A DNA stretch of 5,688 bases from JBQCHF01 sp051953655 (GTDB lineage Bacteria; Actinomycetota; Actinomycetes; Motilibacterales; Motilibacteraceae), in assembly GCA_051953655.1 (NCBI GenBank), contig JBQCIO010000157.1, forward strand, positions 1 to 5,688, read 5' to 3'. The notes beneath the pieces are model-generated. The model saw nothing but the letters and a program-made list of their open reading frames with translations. It was not told where the DNA came from and searched no databases. Positions 1 through 5,502 of this stretch are shown here, piece after piece (position 1 is the first letter of the stretch; each line of letters opens with the position of its first letter). The position numbers and the translations under genes were made by a program.

Positions 1-10
1 CCAGGACATG

Positions 11-47
11 GTCGCCGCCCCCACGCCGATCCCGTGGGGGCGGCGAC
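11..47. terminator. Perfect 15-bp hairpin, probable terminator of an upstream gene
   Basis: Bases 11-25 (GTCGCCGCCCCCACG) and 33-47 (CGTGGGGGCGGCGAC) are exact reverse complements with a 7-base loop. The stem is almost all G/C and there is no T-run after it, as is common for actinobacterial intrinsic-type terminators. It lies upstream of the xerD promoter, so it most likely ends a gene lying left of base 1. No more than ten bases precede it, so that gene cannot be identified. The hairpin is symmetrical and could act in either direction. Its right arm covers the GTG at 34, which argues against that codon being the xerD start. Confidence 0.75.
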
Positions 48-98
48 CGTCGGCCACGCGGCCGTGATCGTTCCCCCCGGAGCCCGGGAGGGATGGCC

Positions 99-104
99 TA
101 GCCT
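99..104 (+). promoter_or_regulatory. -10 box (TAGCCT) for leaderless xerD transcription
   Basis: TAGCCT fits the actinobacterial housekeeping -10 pattern TAnnnT. It ends 7 bases before the GTG at 112, so transcription would begin on or next to the start codon, giving a leaderless mRNA. No Shine-Dalgarno sequence lies at useful spacing before 112: the nearest purine stretch, GGGAGGG at 86-92, is about 19 bases away. No good -35 hexamer is visible 16-19 bases upstream. The leaderless reading is inference from spacing. Confidence 0.55.
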
Positions 105-111
105 TCGCCGC

Positions 112-1092
112 GTGACAGCCCGACCCGCCGACGCCGCCGACGCCGCCGAGGCGCCCGCGCCGCCGCGCGGCGAGCTCGAGCGGGCGGTCGCCGGCTATCT
201 GGACCACCTCGGGGTGGAGCGGGGGCTGGCCGCCAACACGCTGTCCTCCTACCGGCGCGACCTGCGCCGCTACGTCGACCACCTGAGCGGCCGCGGCGTG
301 CGCCGGCTCGAGGACGTGCGCGAGAGCGAGATCGCCGACTTCCTCGCGGCGCTGCGCCAGGGCGACGCGGACCACCCGCCGCTGGCCGCCGGGTCCGCGG
401 CCCGCGCGGTCGTCGCGGTGCGCGGGCTGCACCGGTTCGCCCTGCGCGAGGGCCTGACCACCTCCGACGCCGCCCGCGAGGTGCGCCCGCCGGCGCTGCC
501 CAAGCGGCTGCCCAAGGCGATCACCCTGGAGCAGGTGACCGCGCTGCTGGATGCCGCCGGCGCCGAGGGCAACCGGTTCGCCCTGCGCGACCGGGCCCTG
601 CTCGAGCTGCTCTACGGCAGCGGGGCGCGCATCTCCGAGGCGGTGGGTCTCGACGTCGACGACCTGCTCCGGCTCGAGAAGGGCGGCGCGCTGCGGCTGG
701 CCGGCAAGGGCGGCAAGGAGCGGGTGGTGCCGCTCGGCTCCTACGCCCGTGCCGCCCTGGAGGCCTACCTGGTCCGCGCCCGGCCGGCGCTGGCCGCCGG
801 CGGCAAGGGCACGCCGGCGCTGTTCCTCAACGCGCGCGGCGGGCGGCTGAGCCGGCAGTCGGCCTGGGCGGTGCTGCGCGCCGCCGCGGACCGGGCCCAC
901 CTCGACGTCGAGGTCTCCCCGCACACCCTGCGCCACTCCTACGCCACCCACCTGCTCGACGGTGGCGCCGACGTCCGGGTGGTCCAGGAGCTGCTCGGCC
1001 ACGCCTCGGTGACCACCACCCAGGTCTACACGCTGGTCACCGTGGACCGGCTGCGCGAGGTCTACGCCGCCGCGCACCCCCGCGCCCTGTGA
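112..1092 (+). CDS. xerD: Tyrosine site-specific recombinase XerD
   Basis: A 326-residue tyrosine recombinase of the XerC/XerD type. With XerC it resolves chromosome dimers at dif sites during division, in the cytoplasm near the septum under FtsK control (family knowledge). The N-terminal core-binding domain spans roughly residues 20-105 and the catalytic domain roughly 125-315. The full catalytic set is visible: R173 in GARISE, K199 in the GKGGKE turn, H271 and R274 in HTLRHS, H297 in LLGH, and the nucleophile Y306 in TQVYT. The length is close to that of known XerD proteins (about 300). I chose GTG 112 because it follows a -10 box at leaderless spacing. The in-frame GTG at 34 lies inside the upstream hairpin and would add a non-conserved 26-residue leader. 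The N-terminus (ADAADAAEAPAPP) is low complexity. XerD rather than XerC is inferred mainly from its position beside parA and scpAB. No dif site is seen in this window. Confidence 0.93.
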   Translation: MTARPADAADAAEAPAPPRGELERAVAGYLDHLGVERGLAANTLSSYRRDLRRYVDHLSGRGVRRLEDVRESEIADFLAALRQGDADHPPLAAGSAARAVVAVRGLHRFALREGLTTSDAAREVRPPALPKRLPKAITLEQVTALLDAAGAEGNRFALRDRALLELLYGSGARISEAVGLDVDDLLRLEKGGALRLAGKGGKERVVPLGSYARAALEAYLVRARPALAAGGKGTPALFLNARGGRLSRQSAWAVLRAAADRAHLDVEVSPHTLRHSYATHLLDGGADVRVVQELLGHASVTTTQVYTLVTVDRLREVYAAAHPRAL

Positions 1093-1156
1093 CGAGCGCC
1101 ACCGGCCCGGACCCGGGCAGGCCGGGCACCGCCGGTCGCCCGGGCGGGGGAGCGTG

Positions 1157-1186
1157 TTGCCCGGCCGCGGAAGCACGTCCTAGAGT
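1157..1186 (+). promoter_or_regulatory. Promoter of parA (TTGCCC-N18-TAGAGT)
   Basis: A -35 hexamer TTGCCC (1157-1162) and a -10 hexamer TAGAGT (1181-1186) are separated by 18 bases, a good match to the housekeeping sigma-factor pattern in actinobacteria. The predicted start near 1193 gives a leader of about 80 bases before the GTG at 1274. The gap between xerD and parA (1093-1273) otherwise holds only weak G/C inverted repeats, such as 1112-1118 with 1138-1144. I do not call these a terminator. Confidence 0.6.
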
Positions 1187-1228
1187 CGCGAGCCGTTGCC
1201 GTGCGGTCACGACCACCCGTCGGGTCGC

Positions 1229-1253
1229 GGGTCGGTCTTCCGGGGGTCGGTCT
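1229..1253 (+). repeat. 10-bp direct repeat in the parA leader
   Basis: GGGTCGGTCT occurs at 1229-1238 and again at 1244-1253, a 15-base period, just upstream of the parA ribosome binding region. It lies within the predicted untranslated leader. It may be a chance product of local duplication or a protein or RNA contact site. Nothing in the sequence decides between these. Confidence 0.4.
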
Positions 1254-1255
1254 GC

Positions 1256-1262
1256 AGAGAGG
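1256..1262 (+). promoter_or_regulatory. Ribosome binding site that fixes the parA start
   Basis: AGAGAGG lies 11 bases before GTG 1274, slightly long but usable spacing, and is the best purine-rich match upstream of any in-frame start here. It supports 1274 over the in-frame TTG at 1196, which lies almost at the predicted transcription start and has no binding site. Confidence 0.5.
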
Positions 1263-1273
1263 TTGAGCGGCTT

Positions 1274-2332
1274 GTGAACGAGTCGACATCCGGGCCCTGG
1301 CCCGGCGAGCACGTCCCGACCCCGGACCCTGCCCCCTCGTCCCAGCCGCAGCAGCCCGCGCCGTGGACCCCGCCGGCGCAGGAGCGGCCCGCGCAGGGCG
1401 GGCCCGGGCTGTTCGACACCCCCGCCCAGCCCGCCGGCCAGGCACCGGCGCCCGAGCAGGCCGACGACGCCCCGCAGCCGGTGGACCCGCCGGTCGCGGA
1501 GGCGGTGCTCGGACCCACCCAGCGGCCGCTGCCGGACTTCCCCGAGCCCGAGCCGCTCACCGAGCACGGGCCGGCGCGGGTCATCGCCCTGGTCAACCAG
1601 AAGGGCGGGGTCGGCAAGACCACCACCACGATCAACCTGGGCGCCGCGCTGGCCGAGGTCGGCCGCCGGGTGCTGCTGGTCGACTTCGACCCGCAGGGCG
1701 CGCTGTCGGTCGGGCTGGGCATCAACCCGCACGAGCTCGACCGCACCGTCTACAACCTGCTCATGGAGCGGGACTGCCGCATCGAGGACGTCCTGCTCAA
1801 GACCGACGTGCCGGGCCTGGACCTGCTGCCGGCCAACATCGACCTGTCCGCCGCCGAGGTGCAGCTGGTCGGCGAGGTGGCCCGCGAGCAGGTGCTCACC
1901 CGCGCGCTGGCCCCGGTGCTCGGCGACTACGACCTGGTGCTCATCGACTGCCAGCCCTCGCTGGGCCTGCTGACGGTCAACGCGCTCACCGCCGCCCAGG
2001 GCGTCATCGTGCCGCTGGAGTGCGAGTTCTTCGCCCTGCGCGGCGTGGCGCTGCTGGTCGACACCATCCAGAAGGTGCAGGACCGGCTCAACCCGAACCT
2101 GGAGATCGACGGCATCCTCGCCACCATGTACGACGCCCGCACCCTGCACAGCCGGGAGGTGCTGGCCCGGGTGGTGGAGGCCTTCGACGACAAGGTCTTC
2201 CACACCGTGATCAGCCGCACGGTGAAGTTCCCCGACGCCACGGTGGCCGCCGAGCCCATCACCAGCTACGCGCCGAGCTCGGCCGGCGCCAACGCCTACC
2301 GGCAGCTGGCCAAGGAGGTGCTGGCGCGGTGA
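1274..2332 (+). CDS. parA: Orphan ParA/Soj-type chromosome-partitioning ATPase
   Basis: A 352-residue ParA/MinD-superfamily ATPase. Such proteins dimerise on ATP, bind DNA non-specifically and position cargo. Residues 1 to about 100 are a Pro/Gln/Ala/Glu-rich, probably disordered tail. The ATPase fold follows, with the deviant Walker A KGGVGKTT at 110-117 (signature K110 and P-loop K115), a switch I/Walker A' motif VDFDPQG at 136-142, and Walker B VLIDCQPSLG with D225. The C-terminal part contains ISRTVKFPDATVAAEPITSY, where classical Soj proteins have an SEAPSHG-like motif, and Walker B reads DCQPS rather than DCPPS. From memory, both traits mark the actinobacterial ParA encoded beside scpAB (Rv1708 in M. 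tuberculosis) rather than the origin-proximal parAB partner. No parB is within view. It has its own promoter and a terminator right after the stop, so it appears to be a single-gene unit. Its cellular role is not established. A link with SMC-ScpAB is inferred from position alone. Confidence 0.92.
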   Translation: MNESTSGPWPGEHVPTPDPAPSSQPQQPAPWTPPAQERPAQGGPGLFDTPAQPAGQAPAPEQADDAPQPVDPPVAEAVLGPTQRPLPDFPEPEPLTEHGPARVIALVNQKGGVGKTTTTINLGAALAEVGRRVLLVDFDPQGALSVGLGINPHELDRTVYNLLMERDCRIEDVLLKTDVPGLDLLPANIDLSAAEVQLVGEVAREQVLTRALAPVLGDYDLVLIDCQPSLGLLTVNALTAAQGVIVPLECEFFALRGVALLVDTIQKVQDRLNPNLEIDGILATMYDARTLHSREVLARVVEAFDDKVFHTVISRTVKFPDATVAAEPITSYAPSSAGANAYRQLAKEVLAR

Positions 2333-2335
2333 CCT

Positions 2336-2363
2336 GCCCGGCACCCGCTGGCGGGTGCCGGGC
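2336..2363 (+). terminator. Strong hairpin terminator after parA
   Basis: GCCCGGCACCCGC (2336-2348) and GCGGGTGCCGGGC (2351-2363) are perfect reverse complements with a 2-base loop, more realistically 12 bp with a 4-base loop. The hairpin starts 3 bases after the parA stop codon and has no T-run, as is usual in high-GC actinobacteria. It would separate parA from the scpA-scpB-rluB transcript. Confidence 0.8.
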
Positions 2364-2428
2364 CGCCGTCCAGCCGCTCAGCCGCCCCGGGCGTCGCCGT
2401 GCGCGTGGGAGCATGTCGTCCCGTGTCT

Positions 2429-2432
2429 GGAG
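2429..2432 (+). promoter_or_regulatory. Ribosome binding site that fixes the scpA start
   Basis: GGAG lies 6 bases before GTG 2439, an ideal distance. The reading frame is open further upstream, but that part runs back into the parA terminator hairpin, so 2439 is the preferred start. I see no convincing -35/-10 pair between the hairpin and scpA (2364-2428), although a promoter is expected there if the hairpin terminates fully. Confidence 0.55.
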
Positions 2433-2438
2433 CCCGCG

Positions 2439-3392
2439 GTGACCGGTGAGCAGCCGGGCGAGCAGGACGAGGTGGGCGAGCCCGCCGCCGTCGAGCCGGT
2501 GACCGACGCGCCCGCGCCCGGTGCGGGGGAGCCCGAGCCGGCACCGCGCGGGAGCAGCGCCTTCCAGGTGCGCCTGGAGGTCTTCGAGGGACCGTTCGAC
2601 CTGCTGCTGGGCCTCATCGCCAAGCACAAGCTCGACGTGACCGAGGTCGCCCTGCACCGGGTGACCGACGACTTCATCGCCCACATCCGGGCCCGCGGGC
2701 CGGAGTGGGACCTCGGGCAGGCCACCGAGTTCCTCGTGGTGGCCGCCACCCTGCTCGACCTCAAGGCCGCGCGGCTGCTGCCCGGGGCGGAGGTGGAGGA
2801 CGAGGAGGACCTCGCGCTGCTCGAGGCCCGCGACCTGCTCTTCGCCCGGTTGCTGCAGTACCGCGCGTTCAAGCAGGTCGCCGCCGTGCTGGCCGGGCGG
2901 ATCGCCGAGGAGTCCAAGCGGTGGCCGCGCGCGGTCGGCATGGAGCCGCGGTTCGCGAACCTGCTGCCCGACGTCGTCATGGGCCTCGGGCCGGCCGAGC
3001 TGGCCGCGCTGGCCGCCCGGGTGCTCGCGCCCAAACCGGCGCCGACGGTCTCGGTGGCGCACGTGCACGCCCCGCCGGTGAGCGTGCGCGAGCAGGCCGC
3101 GGTGCTCGTCGACCGGCTGCGCCGCACCGGCACCAGCACCTTCCGCGGCCTCACCGCCGACTGCGAGGGGACGCTGGTCGTCGTGGCCCGCTTCCTGGCG
3201 CTGCTCGAGCTGTTCCGGGAGGGCGCGGTCGCCTTCGACCAGGTGACCCCGCTCGGTGAGCTGACGGTCCGCTGGACCGGCAGCGAGGACGGCCAGGTCG
3301 GCGTGACCGACGAGTTCGACGAGTTCGACGAGGGCGAGGGCGTCGGCGAGGCCGAGGCACCGCAGGAGCGTTCCCCCGAGCAGGAGAGCTGA
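2439..3392 (+). CDS. scpA: Segregation and condensation protein A (ScpA, SMC kleisin)
   Basis: A 317-residue kleisin that bridges the head domains of the SMC dimer and, with ScpB, forms the bacterial condensin that compacts and separates sister chromosomes (family knowledge). A variable acidic/Pro tail covers residues 1 to about 40. The conserved N-terminal domain starts with the hallmark FEGPFDLLL at 49-57 and continues through KHKLDVTEVAL and the helix FLVVAATLLDLKAARLLP. A linker of about 60-80 residues leads to a C-terminal winged-helix domain containing FLALLELFREG at 252-262. An extra acidic tail follows, with DEF repeats at 291-298. The N-terminal domain should bind the SMC neck and the C-terminal one the SMC cap. 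The protein is somewhat longer than the typical 250-280 residues because of both tails. Its TGA overlaps the scpB ATG by one base, giving translational coupling that suits the fixed ScpA:ScpB complex. Confidence 0.95.
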   Translation: MTGEQPGEQDEVGEPAAVEPVTDAPAPGAGEPEPAPRGSSAFQVRLEVFEGPFDLLLGLIAKHKLDVTEVALHRVTDDFIAHIRARGPEWDLGQATEFLVVAATLLDLKAARLLPGAEVEDEEDLALLEARDLLFARLLQYRAFKQVAAVLAGRIAEESKRWPRAVGMEPRFANLLPDVVMGLGPAELAALAARVLAPKPAPTVSVAHVHAPPVSVREQAAVLVDRLRRTGTSTFRGLTADCEGTLVVVARFLALLELFREGAVAFDQVTPLGELTVRWTGSEDGQVGVTDEFDEFDEGEGVGEAEAPQERSPEQES

Positions 3393-4207
3393 TGAGCGAC
3401 GAGCCCGAGCAGCGGCCCGAGCAGGAAGCCGACGTCGAGGCCCCCGACGTCGAGGCCGCCGACGTCGAGGCCGCCGAGCGCGCCACCGACGGCGAGCAGG
3501 CGGTCGAGGCGGTGGAGCAGCCGGCCGAGCAGCCCGTCGACGAGCAGCCCGGCGACCAGCAGCCCGGCGACCAGCAGACCGACCAGCAGACCGACCAGCA
3601 GACCGATGATCAGCAGCCGGACCCCGGCGGCCAGCTGGCGGGCATCGACCTGCCGCCGCTGCGCCAGGCGCTGGAGGCGGTGCTGATGGTCGTGGACGAG
3701 CCGGTGGCCGAGGTGACGCTGGCCCAGGTCGTCGAGCGGCCCACCGACGAGGTGCGAGCGGCGCTGGAGGAGCTGGCGGCCGAGTACGACGCGCAGGAGC
3801 GCGGGTTCGAGCTGCGCAAGGTCGCCGGCGGCTGGCGCTACTACACCCGCGCCGTCGCCGCGCCGGTCGTCGAGCGGTTCGTCCTGGACGGTCAGCAGGC
3901 CCGGCTCACGCAGGCCGCGCTGGAGACCCTGGCCGTGGTCGCCTACCGCCAGCCGGTGTCCCGGGCCCGGGTGGCCGCGGTGCGCGGGGTCAACGTCGAC
4001 GGCGTCATGCGCACCCTGGTGGCGCGTGGCCTGGTGACCGAGGTCGGCAACGACCAGAGCAGCGGCGCGACGCTCTACGGCACGACCACCTACTTCCTCG
4101 AGCGCCTCGGCGCGACGAGCCTGGACGACCTGCCCGACCTGGCCCCGTTCCTGCCCGACGTCGAGTCGGTCGACGAGGTGCTCGACGACAGCATGAGGAG
4201 AGCCTGA
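3392..4207 (+). CDS. scpB: Segregation and condensation protein B (ScpB)
   Basis: A 271-residue ScpB, the dimeric winged-helix partner that binds the middle of ScpA in the SMC-ScpAB condensin. Residues 1 to about 80 are a Glu/Gln/Asp-rich low-complexity tail built from short repeats (DVEAA at 14-28, PGDQQ/TDQQ at 53-75). The first winged-helix domain starts near LPPLRQALEAVL (from 87) and runs to about 155. The second follows, with AYRQPVSRARV (from 184), VDGVMRTLVARGLV and LYGTT at 228-232, all ScpB hallmarks. The core of about 190 residues matches the usual family length, so the tail is the addition. ATG 3392 is supported by AGGAG at 3382-3386, 5 bases upstream. Stop and start overlap with scpA as TGATG. 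The next gene starts one base after the stop. I see no damage to the core. Confidence 0.95.
   Translation: MSDEPEQRPEQEADVEAPDVEAADVEAAERATDGEQAVEAVEQPAEQPVDEQPGDQQPGDQQTDQQTDQQTDDQQPDPGGQLAGIDLPPLRQALEAVLMVVDEPVAEVTLAQVVERPTDEVRAALEELAAEYDAQERGFELRKVAGGWRYYTRAVAAPVVERFVLDGQQARLTQAALETLAVVAYRQPVSRARVAAVRGVNVDGVMRTLVARGLVTEVGNDQSSGATLYGTTTYFLERLGATSLDDLPDLAPFLPDVESVDEVLDDSMRRA
3431..3475 (+). repeat. Three 15-bp tandem repeats inside scpB
   Basis: Three adjacent units of GACGTCGAGGCCSCC (3431-3445, 3446-3460, 3461-3475) differ by a single base. They are in frame and encode DVEAP-DVEAA-DVEAA in the acidic tail of ScpB. Near-identity at the DNA level suggests recent slippage or duplication. A change in copy number would keep the frame. 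Confidence 0.85.
3548..3616 (+). repeat. Tandem GDQQ/TDQQ repeats inside scpB
   Basis: Two identical 15-bp units CCCGGCGACCAGCAG (3548-3562, 3563-3577) are followed by two identical 12-bp units ACCGACCAGCAG (3578-3589, 3590-3601) and a 15-bp variant (3602-3616). All are in frame, encoding PGDQQ, PGDQQ, TDQQ, TDQQ and TDDQQ. The region is part of the probably disordered tail before the ScpB core. Confidence 0.85.
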
Positions 4208-4208
4208 G

Positions 4209-5012
4209 ATGCCCAGCCGTCAGAGGTCTGCGAACCCCCGCTCGCAGAACCCCCAGCCCCAGAACCCCCAGTCCCAGAACCCCCAGAACGAGGGGGTGCG
4301 GCTGCAGAAGGTGCTGGCCGCGGCCGGCCTGGGCAGCCGGCGCGCCTGCGAGGTGCTGGTCGACGAGGGCCGGGTGGAGGTCGACGGCAAGGTCGTGCGC
4401 GAGCAGGGCCTGCGGGTCGACCCGGCCACGGCCGTGATCCGGGTCGACGGCGGGCGGGTGAACGTGGCCGAGGACAAGGTCTACCTGGTCCTCAACAAGC
4501 CCCTGGGCGTGCTCTCGGCGATGTCGGACCCGGAGGGGCGGCCCACCCTGGCCGACTTCGTCACCCGGCACGACGAGCGGCTGTTCCACGTCGGCCGGCT
4601 CGACGCCGACACCGAGGGGCTGATCCTGCTCACCAACGACGGCGAGCTGGCCCACCGGCTGACCCACCCGTCCTACGAGGTGCCCAAGACCTACCTCGCC
4701 GAGGTGCCCGGGCCGATCCCCAAGGAGCTCGGCCGCCGGCTGCGCGCCGGGGTGGAGCTCGAGGACGGCCCCGTTCGGGTGGACGCGTTCCGGGTGATCG
4801 GCGGCGTCGGGGACCGGGTGCAGGTCGAGGTGGTCATCCACGAGGGCCGCAAGCACGTCGTCCGCCGGCTCATGGAGGAGGTCGGCCACCCGGTGCGCCG
4901 GCTGGTGCGCACCCGGATCGGCCCGGTGGTGCTCGGCGACCTGCGCCCGGGCCGGACCCGCGACCTCAACCGCACCGAGCTCGGCAAGCTGTTCGAGGCG
5001 GTCGGGCTGTAG
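4209..5012 (+). CDS. rluB: RluB/RsuA-family 23S rRNA pseudouridine synthase
   Basis: A 267-residue pseudouridine synthase of the RsuA/RluB/RluE/RluF group, which isomerises a uridine in ribosomal RNA. E. coli RluB acts on 23S U2605. Residues 1-27 are a tail built from NPQ-type repeats. An S4 RNA-binding domain follows from about residue 31 (RLQKVLAAAGLGSRR, then GRVEVDG), and the catalytic domain begins near residue 95 (YLVLNKPLGVLSA). The family motif GRLDADTEGLILLTNDG carries the catalytic aspartate, D132. PKTYLAEV and the RKHVVRRLM block are also typical. ATG 4209 is one base after the scpB stop, with AGGAG at 4196-4200, 8 bases upstream, so it is probably cotranscribed with scpAB. That linkage is widespread in Gram-positive bacteria. 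RluB is the best call by neighbourhood, but the exact target uridine cannot be read from sequence. Confidence 0.92.
   Translation: MPSRQRSANPRSQNPQPQNPQSQNPQNEGVRLQKVLAAAGLGSRRACEVLVDEGRVEVDGKVVREQGLRVDPATAVIRVDGGRVNVAEDKVYLVLNKPLGVLSAMSDPEGRPTLADFVTRHDERLFHVGRLDADTEGLILLTNDGELAHRLTHPSYEVPKTYLAEVPGPIPKELGRRLRAGVELEDGPVRVDAFRVIGGVGDRVQVEVVIHEGRKHVVRRLMEEVGHPVRRLVRTRIGPVVLGDLRPGRTRDLNRTELGKLFEAVGL
4230..4289 (+). repeat. 15-bp tandem repeats encoding the NPQ tail of RluB
   Basis: Four in-frame 15-bp units begin at 4230, 4245, 4260 and 4275 and encode ANPRS, QNPQP, QNPQS and QNPQN. The last three share CAGAACCCCCAG exactly and the first is diverged. Together they form nearly the whole leader before the S4 domain. 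Confidence 0.85.
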
Positions 5013-5071
5013 ATCCCCGGGTCGCCGTCTCACGAACCGGTTGGGGACGCGGGCGGGTGCGGCGTCGTCGC

Positions 5072-5077
5072 TAGGGT
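5072..5077 (+). promoter_or_regulatory. Possible -10 box (TAGGGT) upstream of aroH
   Basis: TAGGGT in the 102-bp rluB-aroH gap matches the TAGnnT pattern found before xerD and parA. It would start transcription near 5084 and give a leader of about 30 bases. No good -35 hexamer lies at 16-19 bases: TTGGGG at 5041 is 25 bases away. The gap also contains the 8-bp palindrome AACCGGTT (5035-5042) and no convincing terminator, so read-through from rluB remains possible. Confidence 0.4.
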
Positions 5078-5114
5078 TCGACCCGACGAAGGACGGGTGG
5101 AGAGGGAGGGTCCG

Positions 5115-5477
5115 GTGGCGGTCAGGGCGATCCGCGGGGCGACCCAGCTCGACGAGGACGAGCGGGGCCACCTGCTCACCTCGGTGGAGGAGCTGGTCAC
5201 CGAGCTGCTGCGCGCCAACGACCTGTCCACCGACCAGCTGATCTCGATGCTGTTCACCACCACCCCGGACCTGCATAGCGAGTTCCCCGCGCTGGCCGCC
5301 CGCCAGCTGGGCATCGGCGACGTGCCGCTCATGTGCGCCCAGGAGATCGACGTCCCCGGCGCGCTGCCGCGGGTGGTGCGGGTGATGGTCCACGCCGAGC
5401 TCGACGTGCCGCGCTCGGCGATCCGGCACGTCTACCTGCGCGGGGCCCGGGCGCTGCGCCGCGACCTCGCGCAGTGA
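5115..5477 (+). CDS. aroH: AroH-type chorismate mutase
   Basis: A 120-residue monofunctional chorismate mutase of the AroH class, a trimeric pseudo-alpha/beta-barrel that converts chorismate to prephenate, the first step towards tyrosine and phenylalanine. It aligns end to end with what I recall of B. subtilis AroH (127 residues): IRGAT near the start, the MLFTTTPDLHSEFPA segment, CAQEIDVPGAL and RHVYL. The active-site residues known from that enzyme appear conserved: R7, R63, C74, E77, R89 and Y107. GTG 5115 is chosen because GGGAGG (5104-5109) lies 5 bases upstream, and it places R7 exactly as in B. subtilis. The in-frame ATG at 5097 would add six residues and overlap this binding site. It is followed after 25 bases by tyrA, whose enzyme uses its product. 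Confidence 0.93.
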   Translation: MAVRAIRGATQLDEDERGHLLTSVEELVTELLRANDLSTDQLISMLFTTTPDLHSEFPALAARQLGIGDVPLMCAQEIDVPGALPRVVRVMVHAELDVPRSAIRHVYLRGARALRRDLAQ

Positions 5478-5502
5478 GCCGTCTCGACGGCGGGGTCGGA
5501 GC

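Noticed and set aside
34..111. N-terminal extension of xerD from GTG 34
   Set aside because: It overlaps the upstream hairpin, has no ribosome binding site and adds residues outside the recombinase fold. The 112 start has a -10 box at leaderless spacing.
1105..1145. Inverted repeats after xerD (for example CCCGGGC 1112-1118 with GCCCGGG 1138-1144) as a terminator
   Set aside because: The stem is only 7 bp with a 19-base loop, and several mutually exclusive short pairings exist. In DNA this GC-rich such matches are expected by chance.
1037..2344. A 435-residue open frame on the minus strand opposite parA
   Set aside because: The ParA motifs on the + strand explain the region. The minus-strand translation is low-complexity and starts within the parA terminator hairpin.
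1363..2442. A 359-residue + strand frame overlapping parA in another register
   Set aside because: It is a frame-shifted reading of parA, dominated by Arg/Ala/Gly, with no domain and no plausible binding site.
5035..5042. AACCGGTT palindrome after rluB as an operator
   Set aside because: An 8-bp palindrome with no second copy nearby and no regulator in view is not enough to call a site.
5014..5047. TCCCC/GGGGA pairing after rluB as a terminator
   Set aside because: It is a 5-bp stem with a long loop, too weak to support a call.
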